From Paralichthys olivaceus (Eukaryota; Chordata; Actinopteri; Pleuronectiformes; Paralichthyidae), in contig NC_091112.1 in the NCBI RefSeq assembly GCF_024713975.1, positions 16,154,501-16,218,500 on the forward strand: DNA of 64,000 nt. The letters run 5' to 3'. Every line of letters begins with the position of its first letter. Position 1 is the first letter of the stretch. Shown here one piece after another: positions 13,856 through 21,900 of the stretch. Below the pieces are notes generated by a model that made no database searches, had not been told where the DNA came from, and saw nothing but the letters and a program-made list of their open reading frames with translations. A program made the translations under genes and the position numbers.

Positions 13856-14681
13856 AGGATATCCTTAAAGACAAACATCCTATTGCAACCTCCTCCAGTC
13901 GTCCACCTGTCAACACACAGATCGTGCATGCGAGGGACTGCTAGGTCAAGACAAACAAAACGAGACATGGGTGCACGTGGTTGTGCCCTTCAAAATAAAA
14001 GCGTACATAGTTAGATTAATTCCAAATAAGTCGAACCCACAGCTCATTACTCGATTATTATAATTCTGCTAACGATTCGCTGGATTTCCAGTGTGACGGC
14101 AACAACTGAACAGTCCATACACACATCATTCATGAGTCCACGCTTTCATTGTGAAAGCCCACGTCGCTGGTGGGGTTGTTTACTTGTGACTCACTTGACG
14201 CTGCGAGCAAACGCTGCGTGTGTTGAGAGCAGCTAGCAAACATGCTAACGTTAACTTAGCACGGGGTTAGCTCGCTAGCTAGCTAGCCGCGGGTGAGGAC
14301 AGCAGCAGCGATAACAAACACATGTTCCAAGTGAGGGGGGCAGGTCGGCTAGCATGTGGCTACAGCCAGAGGAGTGGCTCACCCGGGGGGGATGACTTGT
14401 CCAAGTTGACAGCACAGCTCCTTCACTACTCCGGCACGGTCCGATTTCACCTTCTTCTCCGGCAGCCTGGCAGCCTCCGTCGCCCTCTCCGGGGCTATGG
14501 GGGCGCACAGAGCCAGCACGGAGTCCACGTTGATGAGAGACCCGGGTTTGACCTTCCACTCCAGCAGCCGCAGCGGGAGAGCCGCGCTCGGCCAGCAGAT
14601 GTCCGCCACCTGCACCGCGGGGCCCTCCGCCACCGCACTGTCGCCACCGCCGCCGCCAGAATCTGCAGGAGGGTCCTCCAT
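2670..14681 (-). CDS. CTDP1: CTDP1 (FCP1), RNA polymerase II CTD phosphatase, 3' part outside window
   Basis: FCP1 removes serine phosphates from the RNA polymerase II C-terminal domain so that polymerase can be recycled; it acts in the nucleus and binds TFIIF. Coding exons in order: 14681-14383, 12829-12746, 11313-11220, 10463-10335, 9647-9497, 8345-8255, 8000-7834, 3710-2670. All junctions are GT-AG with continuous frame, giving 685 codons so far. The first ATG at 14681 starts MEDPP, in line with the human start. Exon 2 holds a cysteine cluster (CSHPIVMKGLCAECG). Exon 4 carries the catalytic DxDxT motif (VDLDQT, D183 and D185). Exons 5-7 complete the FCP1 homology domain, including the IIDDREDVWK segment. 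The 1041-nt exon 8 encodes a low-complexity Ser/Glu/Asp-rich linker with a DEEEEE-type acidic run, then the first half of a BRCT domain (from about residue 620). The human protein is 961 aa, so roughly a quarter is missing on the left. Confidence 0.95.
5288..5342. repeat. Fragment of the TIR element family seen at 45.4 and 55.4 kb
   Basis: This segment shares a long AT-rich stretch, including the phrase TAGATC...TTTCACCT and an AATCTTAA end, with the end of the element at 45381-45656. At 5342 it breaks into a different repeat (GCTGCTTTCAGACATGCACT). A piece resembling the family's terminal repeat (ACACACTGGACC) reappears at about 5859-5870. The simplest reading is one old element interrupted by later insertions. 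Confidence 0.4.
5398..5520. repeat. 44-bp inverted repeat (hairpin)
   Basis: The left arm at 5398-5441 is the reverse complement of the right arm at 5477-5520 with one mismatch; the arms are separated by 35 nt. It lies in CTDP1 intron 7 inside a repeat cluster. Near identity of the arms suggests a recent inverted duplication or a foldback element. Confidence 0.85.
5712..5772. repeat. 14-bp tandem repeat, four full copies
   Basis: The unit CTGATGCACAGAGG is repeated head to tail four times without change, then decays into CTGATCCACC. There are no spacers between units, so it is a short minisatellite and not a CRISPR-like array. Confidence 0.9.
7336..7372. repeat. Dispersed repeat shared with about 59982-60018
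   Basis: The words CAGCCCATTCCAAACAGGCA and GGGTAGTGCACT here closely match a segment near 59982-60018 (CATTCCAAACAGGCAGGTTT, GGGCACTCCACT). The two are diverged copies of one interspersed repeat. I cannot assign a family. Confidence 0.5.
9964..10086. mobile_element. Short TIR element (MITE), about 123 bp
   Basis: A perfect 19-bp terminal inverted repeat, CAATTCAGGGGCTGCATCC, stands at 9964-9982 and as its reverse complement at 10068-10086. The interior has no coding capacity. It lies in the CTDP1 intron between the exons at 9647-9497 and 10463-10335. No clear target-site duplication was seen, so the superfamily is unresolved. Confidence 0.7.
12094..12656. mobile_element. Nonautonomous dispersed element, copy A
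   Basis: This segment in CTDP1 intron 1 shares several blocks with 36648-36985 (for example the TTCACACATG block and the CAGGTGAG-GTGGTGC block). Its right end, near 12626-12656, reads as the reverse complement of the AGCTG-TTTTCAGACATG end found at about 36648. Terminal inverted repeats, no coding capacity and more than one copy fit a MITE. The left limit is approximate. Confidence 0.5.
13808..13851. repeat. (TA)n microsatellite
   Basis: An uninterrupted alternating AT run of about 44 bp in CTDP1 intron 1. Confidence 0.95.
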
Positions 14682-14950
14682 CTGCCCCGACCTCTCCAGC
14701 AACAACAGTCCCTAAGGTTTGTTTTCAGCGACCGCTTAAAACGTATCCGCTAGATGCCTCGATCCTCCGGGAATCATTAAAGTGCGCAGAGCACCATTAA
14801 CGCTAAGAGTTAAAAGCAGCGCGTCCACGCAGCAGCTCCCACTCTCAGCTTCGTTCGCTCTTCCCGCCCGTAAACATGAAAGCGCAACACTGCAGCGACA
14901 CAGGTCACCACAGCTTCCGGTCCAGCGTGCAGCAAGCTGGAGCATCAACC
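14682..14950 (-). promoter_or_regulatory. CTDP1: CTDP1 5' UTR and promoter region
   Basis: The region directly upstream of the CTDP1 ATG is richer in CpG than the surrounding introns, and CpG density continues into exon 1 and the start of intron 1. This is typical of a housekeeping promoter. I see no obvious TATA box. The exact transcription start cannot be placed from sequence alone. Confidence 0.5.
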
Positions 14951-14994
14951 CTGCACTTCCCCCTGCCTGTCAAAACACACGCTCCTTTTTCAGA

Positions 14995-15105
14995 AGAATC
15001 ATAATAACAACAGTAGTAATCATAATGATAACGATGATGATGATCATAATAATAATTATGATTACACTGATAGCAATAATAATTATGATAATAACACGTA
15101 TCGAA
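14995..15105. repeat. ATA/ATG-rich simple repeat
   Basis: Low-complexity run of imperfect AAT, ATG and ATA triplets just upstream of the CTDP1 promoter. Open frames here are artefacts of composition. Confidence 0.8.
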
Positions 15106-15129
15106 AGGGCTTGAGAGTTGCACTTTTTT

Positions 15130-15615
15130 AAATGGGATAGTTCACCAAAAAATACCACTTCACTCTCACCACTAAATGATGGAGGGGTGTGAAGTGTTTG
15201 AGCCCTCAAAACACTTGGAGTTACAGCGGTAAACAGCGTTGCAGCCAAATCCAATACTATTGATGCAAATGGTGACCGATTCTTCAGAAAATTCCTCCAT
15301 ACTGCTCTGGAAGCCACAACATTCATTCATTTACACTGTTTTTTACACAAACAAAGGACATTTAGGCTAAAAACACGGTGTAAGCTTCACCTGCATACTG
15401 CTTCGCCTGCATACTGCTGCTGGGGATGACACCCCAGCAGCAGTATGCAGGCATTTTCTGTTGTTTTTCTGTTATTATTTTTTATTTGAAGAAGTGGTCC
15501 CCAGTTACTTAAATTGTATCGGATTTGGCTGCACTGCTGTGTACCCCTGAGACTCCAGAAGTGTTTTGTGGACTCAAACACTTCACCCATGCCTCCATTG
15601 GCATAGTGGTGAGTA
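15130..15615. mobile_element. Foldback (long inverted repeat) element
   Basis: The left part (GGAGGGGTGTGAAGTGTTTG near 15180; GCAGCCAAATCC near 15241) is mirrored as an imperfect reverse complement on the right (GGATTTGGCTGC near 15520; CAAACACTTCACCCATGCCTCC near 15574-15595, split here by small differences). A perfect 21-bp hairpin sits close to the centre (15405-15425 and 15432-15452). The opening GGGATAGTTCACC is a familiar start of abundant fish repeats. No coding capacity. It lies in the spacer between the divergent CTDP1 and ADCK5 promoters. Confidence 0.7.
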
Positions 15616-15668
15616 AATATTGAGTCAATGAGTAAATATTAGGTCAATGAGTAAATATTGAGTCAATT
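15611..15668. repeat. Short tandem repeat, about 3 units of GAGTAAATATT(G/A)
   Basis: The phrase GAGTAAATATT followed by GAGTCAAT or AGGTCAAT is repeated three times with a period near 21 bp, directly after the foldback element. Confidence 0.75.
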
Positions 15669-16129
15669 TTCAGTGTACATTAATTCAGACGAGCACAATG
15701 GTTCATATACATGTATCAGTTTGCCTTTCGTACTAATTTTCACCTGAGATCCCTGGCACATACATGTTAAAGAAAAAAACTAAATAAACTTGCAGCTAGC
15801 ACATTGCATAAAAAAACACATGCACACGAACTGACACAAGCAGAGCCAGTTTATGGGACAGACTATATGACTTACAAACAAAAGTACATAAGCACACAGA
15901 CAGCACAAAAGAAATTTGGTGAATGTCATCTTAACAAGATGGAGATTAAAAACTACCTCTATTTTTGAGTTTTCGTCACAGGGTGTGACCGTGCCATGGT
16001 GTCAATTTTGAAATTATGACGTACAATCAAAGTGTCCCTGATGCCAACAGGAAATGTCTTGTTTTTTGCATGTCATATGCTTTGAATAATTCCTCATCGG
16101 CCATTGACCACAACCAGTTTTACACACTA

Positions 16130-16200
16130 CACTCCAGACCTTACTATGTAAAGTGCTTTGAGATCATTTATGTTGCGCTGCACAAATAAAATTGAATTGC
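16130..16200 (+). mobile_element. LINE-type 3' tail fragment
   Basis: The phrase AAAGTGCTTTGAGAT followed by AAATAAAATTGAATTG is the typical 3' tail of fish non-LTR elements and the SINEs that copy it. Only the tail is recognisable here. Family not assigned. Confidence 0.5.
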
Positions 16201-16816
16201 TTTTTGGATATCATCTGCATATCTTTGCATGTGTGCGATTGGATTGTATAACCTTTATTTTGAAGGTCTACCCACGTTTCCGTTTTGTTGTGCATGGCTG
16301 ATCTGCTGTGGTTAGACAGGGCCTTTACCTTTCTGCATTGCCAGCTCTTGATCAACAGGCACATGTCAAACATGCTTTTCGATTTGTAACACCACGTCAC
16401 ATTGTGGACATTACATAACTACACAAATCCTTACAAAATACGACTGTTGAAACATCAAGCTGTACTTTACTTCTCCTTGTTTTTTTTCCATGTGCTACAA
16501 CTTTCCACAAGGACTGAGATGAGAACCATGACAACCAGAGACTTACCTGATGTAAGATGATGTAAAATAGAAATAATACTACACTACTGCCTCATGTAGC
16601 ACTGTGATACACTATGGATGCATGCTGTTCAAATGTAGGCAGTTGCCACGGGTGTCTTTGTTTTAAATACACAACGGCCCTCCACTTTTCAGTGAACTGA
16701 CAGTACCAGTGAAGCAAGTTTACCTTTATTGTTTGTTTCCTACATGATTGGATACTATCAATAATAAATTCCTTTTGTGTATTGAAGTTGAGGTGTTACC
16801 ATAGACTGAGGGGACA

Positions 16817-16876
16817 GTACATTGAAGAACAACTACATAAATTCATATTAATTTATGTAGTTGTTATTCAATGTAA
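16817..16876. repeat. Palindromic hairpin, about 27-bp arms
   Basis: The arm TACATTGAAGAACAACTACA... is mirrored by ...TGTAGTTGTTATTCAATGTA. The inner 16 bp (16828-16843 against 16850-16865) pair perfectly around a 6-nt loop; the outer part has one mismatch. No gene is nearby. Confidence 0.85.
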
Positions 16877-17254
16877 CTCATTGCCTCAATCCATTCAATG
16901 CGATCAATGATACATTGTTTCAGGAGCTTCCTCCAGAGAGTGAGTCAAGATGCAGCTCTGCCCATTCTGCATGTCCACCCACTGTCACAGAAGTCCCTAT
17001 GAGCACGTCCCACCCATTGACATCCTGTCACTATCTTGAAATAAATTATGCTCACACCTACCTCTGTTAGCGCAATCCAGAGTGCTGTGATCTGATCAAA
17101 TAGTCTCATAAGCACTTAAGCAAATACATATAATGCAATATAGGTTGTGTTTGCTGTGTAAAATACAGTATTTTAATGTTCTCATCTTTGTATTCAAAAC
17201 TAGTTTGCACCTTCTATCAGCTAAAACTATCATGAGCGTGAACTGTGAGCTTTA

Positions 17255-17540
17255 GTCGGTGCAACACAACAATCTGGAACAATCTGCCTGAGGAAATCAG
17301 GTCAGATGAGACATTTAAAGTCTTTTAAAGTCCTTGTTAAAACACACTTTTATGTCTTTTTATAACCCTAACCCTAACCCTGATTTTACCTGGAGTTTAT
17401 TTCTATTTTACTGAATCATTTCAATGAATATTGCATTTTAATGATTTCATGACCATGTTTTATTTTGTTGCCCTTGTAAAGCACTTTGGAACTTAGATTT
17501 TGATAAGTGCTCCATAAATAAAGTTACTATCACTATAATT
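17255..17540 (+). mobile_element. L2-type LINE 3' end fragment
   Basis: The frame begins WNNLPEEIRSDETFKVF, which resembles the end of fish L2 (Maui-type) ORF2. The 3' UTR closes with AAGCACTTTGGAACTT, AAGTGCTCCATAAATAAAG and a short A/T tail. It contains three CCCTAA units that are part of the repeat, not telomeric. 5'-truncated and not capable of movement. Confidence 0.65.
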
Positions 17541-17689
17541 ATGTATTATGACGGCACACTCCACACTCTTTATCTACACGTGTCTTGGGCAGATAAAATC
17601 AACATATCCACACCAAAAAAAAACATTTGTCTTGCTTATAAACAAGTTTCCAAGCGAAGACGGAAGTCACACACTCGCTTCATCTTTGC

Positions 17690-18200
17690 CTGCTACTCTT
17701 CGGCTAGCCAATAGCAGCCATGCTAGCAGGAGGAGGAGGAGGCGCTAGTCCCTGCAGCTCTGGACCTTCACCGCCGACAGAGAGGAGGTGGTGTTACTGA
17801 CTCGGCGACATGAGAGCGGAGGCTTCCAGCGTGGTGACTATAACATCTCTAACTCACTGTGCAGCTCGGTTTCACTGTAGCGTTACCTAATGTCAGCTGG
17901 GGAGAGCTAACTGCTATTAGCCTAGCACTGCTAGCTGCTCGTGTTAGCAGCACATAGTAAACGCTCGTGCTGAGGAGCGACAGACGAGTGAAGTTAGTTT
18001 GACTTTTGAGCCACATGTCACGTTTCCCCTCACAGTCAGCAGCTGTGGCTCAGAGCTGACTGTGACTCAGAGTCTCACAGAGACCAGAGCAGCTAGCTGT
18101 CCCCGCCGGGTCACTCTCTGCTCGGTGTGTTGGAGTCTCCCAGGGTTTGTTTGATATGTCGGGGCTCAGGTCCCTGACATCGCTGCTATCTGTGCATCAA
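17690..18200 (+). promoter_or_regulatory. ADCK5: ADCK5 promoter and 5' region
   Basis: A CpG-containing region with a CCAAT word (AGCCAATAGCA near 17704-17714). Candidate first coding exon: ATG at 17810 to 17833 (eight codons, MRAEASSV), followed by GTGACT; this is phase 0, as the next exon requires, and would make a 579-aa protein, against 580 aa for human ADCK5. A rival start is the ATG at 18155 (MSGLRSLTSLLS, then GTGCAT). The sequence alone does not decide between them. Confidence 0.5.
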
Positions 18201-18296
18201 TTTGTCAACTGTGGAGACATTTTGTCCCTCAGATGCAGACAGGGAACTAAAACAACAAAGTGGTATCCCGGCTGATCATGTTGGCCTTGATCTATA

Positions 18297-18333
18297 CTCT
18301 CTGACTCTCTCTCTTTCTGTCTCTCTCTCTCTA

Positions 18334-18371
<38 letters not shown>

Positions 18372-18786
18372 CACTCTCACGCACTCTCTCTCACACACTC
18401 ACTCACTCGCTCTCTCACACACAAACACACACTCTTTCTGTTTCTCTCTCTCTCTACTCTCTCACACACACACACACATACTCACTCACTCACTCATACA
18501 CACACACACACACACTCTTTCTGTTTCTCTCTCTCTCTCTACTCTCTCACACACACACACACACACACTCACTCACTCATACACACACACTCTCTCTCTG
18601 TCTCTCTCACTCACACACACACACACACACTTTCTCTCTCACACTCACTCACACACTTACTCACACACACTCCCTCACTCACACACACACACACTCACAT
18701 CACACACACTCACTCTCTCACACACACACTCACTCACTCTCTCTCACACTCTCACTCACACACACACACTCTCTCTCTCACACACA
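18297..18786. repeat. Long CT/CA compound microsatellite
   Basis: About 490 bp of mixed (CA)n, (CT)n and ACTC repeats in ADCK5 intron 1, immediately upstream of the exon at 18919. All frames read as repeats of Thr-His, Ser-Leu or similar, so the long open frame over it is not a gene. Confidence 0.95.
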
Positions 18787-18918
18787 AACAAGTGTCATAT
18801 TATCTATTAAGCAGGTGCCTGTGTAGTAAGTATACAGTGTAGTCCCTCACCCAGTCTGCTGAAGTCTGGACTACATTGGTTTGTGGGGATTCTCATGCAG
18901 TGTTTTTGTTCTCTTCAG

Positions 18919-21900
18919 TTGAAGTTGTGTCTGCATCACACGGCTCTGCTCCGACGATACTCAAATCCAGGCTCATCGCTCCAAGCAACCAGATTCTTCA
19001 GTTCCCACAGGTACCAAACTGCCAGTTTCCATCCATGGGTCGTGTTGCTGTCTTGATGAAACCCGGTTGGTTTTCTCCCTTTAGGGAAGGTAAGCGCAGA
19101 GGGCTGCTATGGAAGACACTTGTCGGAGTCTCTGTGGGCGTCCCTGTGGCCCTGGGGGTCCAGTACGCTCTGTCAGAACCCAGAGATAGGAGGAAGATGA
19201 GGATTGTGATTCAAGGACTTGGTCGCTTCTGCAGGTTTGTATTAATTATTTTTTTTACCATATGTAACACAGGACTGTAGTACTGAAGTATTATCTATAC
19301 TATTTAATACATGGTTTGTTACCCACTATGATGTAATTGTAGGCAACTTTAAAGATACAAGATGTTTTAAGACAGGCTCTTTTTTTTAAATATATATTTT
19401 ATTTTCACTTTTTTTAAACAAAAAATTGAAACATAGAAAAAAACCAAAAAGACAAACAAGAAACAAAAAAACACCCACATACAAAATAGGTATACAGCAC
19501 CTGACAATGTTACACGAAGTAACTGAAGTAATAAAAAGAAAGACGGAGGCTATATGAGGATCTATACATAACCAAAAGTAGGCCGATACTTCCTGCCTCA
19601 TGATACCTCCTGGGGTATAACTAAAAAAACAAAACAAACATAAAAACTCTGAGAGGAGGATCAAAACCATAGTCAGTACAGAAATAATTACAGAAAGAAA
19701 ATACCACATAGCAGCATGATTCATACATTGGTCATTTAAGTCTCATCACGTAAGGCCAAAAATGGCTTCCACACTTTGTTGTAATAGTTTGGTACACTCC
19801 ATCTGCTAAGGCGCATCTGTTCCACCCTTGAAACAAAGATCATTTCGTTGAGCCACCTCTTAAAGCAAGGGTATGATGAAGACTTCCAGTTAAGTAAAAT
19901 CCATTTTTTGGCAGCTACCATACCTGTTTTGGAGCCTGCTCACAGTGGAAAGGGAGGGCCGATGTCTTTTCAGAGGAGCCAAAAATTGCCAGGATACAGT
20001 CTGGTTGAATGTATATTTACTGGGCAGTACCAGAATAAATGTGAGAGTGATCCTTCGGCTCTGCCGCATCTATCACACATGGAAGACACTGATTGAGTTT
20101 TGGAATAATGCAGTCTATGCATGACTTTAAATTGAATAAACCGCTATCTAGAGTTTATAGAACTCTTCTGTATACTGGACAGGCCCTCCTCCCATAATTC
20201 ATCTGACAGTGGAACTCCCAGTTCTTTTGCCCATGCATCCCTGAGATGACTGGTACTCGCTGGTGTCTCAGAAACAGTAATGAAGCGGGAAATCAAATGT
20301 TTGGAGTTTGGTTGTAGGAGAAGTTAAAATTGTTTGGTCTTATTGGGAAATCAGAGACATGCTCCCTTACAAAGTGTCTGACCTGTAAATATTGATAAAA
20401 ACGTGACAGAAGGAGGTGATATCTAGCCTGGAGCAGAGGAAAAGAAGCAAAGTTGTTATCTATGTAGAAGTCTGAGATGCAACGTAGGCCTCTCTCTCTC
20501 CAGTCCAAATACACTCCATCCGTCAATTGTGGTTTAAACAAGTGATTGCCTATTATTGGGGCATTTACTGAAACATTTGGTAATCCAAGGAATTTTCTTA
20601 TTTAAATCAATATCTTCAAGGAATTTCTAAGAACTAAATTGTAGCCAAATAACTGCTAACGGCTGTGCACTTGAAAAAAAGCAACGCTGGGAGCGAGGTT
20701 TGTGACACAGACATGAATTCAATCTTTAGCCAGAACGGAGAGGAACAGTCATCATAAGGAGAACCCCCCCTGCCAGAAAATAAAAGCCCTCGCGTTTGCA
20801 GCCCAATAATAATGCCTAAAATCAGGGAGGCCGAGACCCCCACTTTGTACATTCTTCTGCAGATGGGCTTTAGAGATGCGAGGAGGTTTATCTGCCCAGA
20901 CAAATGACAGGACAACAGAGTCCAGTTGTTTAAAAAAAAAATATGATGGAAAATAGATAGGGAGGTTTTGAAACAAATACAAGAACATTGGAAGTGCAAT
21001 TTAAGACAGGCTCTTAACTCCAGATAATCTGGAATTGTCTGGGGCTTTATGTGAGAACGCAGGAGAGGCTCTGATCTTTCTCCTGCCAGCCCCCCAGTAA
21101 AAACTCCTGATGTCCGAATGAGTAGATGCGAGGACACGGCAGGAGATTCTCCAGTGATACTGACACGATTCACTGTAGAAAGACACCATTGTTATGTTTA
21201 CCACTTACTTCAAATGTTGCCAAACTGCCAGACTGTTTATATCCACCGACATATTCACATTGTGCTCACGTCACAAGTCAAATCCAAATCTCCCACTGTG
21301 TGTGTGTGTGTTTGTTCAGATCTCTTTCTGTGGGAACACTTATCTCTGTGGATTACTGGTGGACAACCAACGTAGCTCTGCGTGGCCTGGACGAGGTAAG
21401 TTCCATGAAATGAGACATGGTCACGGTGCATTTGGTCAGTTTGGTTGTGCTGGTAAAACTTCTGTAGGTGACTGCCGATCTTGTTTTGAAAAAATGAGGA
21501 CTCTCTTTACTGTTAGGCACCTTAAATGTATTTAAATATCTTTTGATAATAATATTTGATATTGAAGTCACAGTTTCTGGCTCCTTGCTGCTTGTCCCTG
21601 TTTTATAAAGTTGTGGAAGTGATTTGTTTCGTTAATACAAAGACAATTGAATGGCTCATTAATGACAATTCATGAAAACATGATGGATAATATTTAGTAG
21701 CAATTTTAAAATAGTAACCAAATGATTTTTGGTCAACGCATCATATTAGTTATGTACTACATAAACGGAGTGTAAATTACATAACACAAAAGAAAGCTTA
21801 GATTAGGCCTGGGCCGATAATCAATAAATCAATTAATCGCACGATAAATTAAAATGAACTCAATCATTTTTCCGGCCTCGATATATCGCCATGTGCATGC

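Noticed and set aside
14703..14705. Upstream start for CTDP1 giving MLLERSGQ-MEDPP
   Set aside because: The codon there is TTG, not ATG; the first ATG is at 14681.
17344..17362. Telomere-like CCCTAA triplet repeat
   Set aside because: Only three units, embedded in an L2 LINE 3' end where such words are common; not an interstitial telomere.
18202..18810. 202-codon open frame on the plus strand
   Set aside because: It is a translation of CA/CT simple repeats (Thr-His and Ser-Leu runs).
19035..19037. ATG with good context as the ADCK5 start
   Set aside because: It lies inside the 74-nt intron inferred from protein similarity, and the frame before the splice does not match ADCK5.
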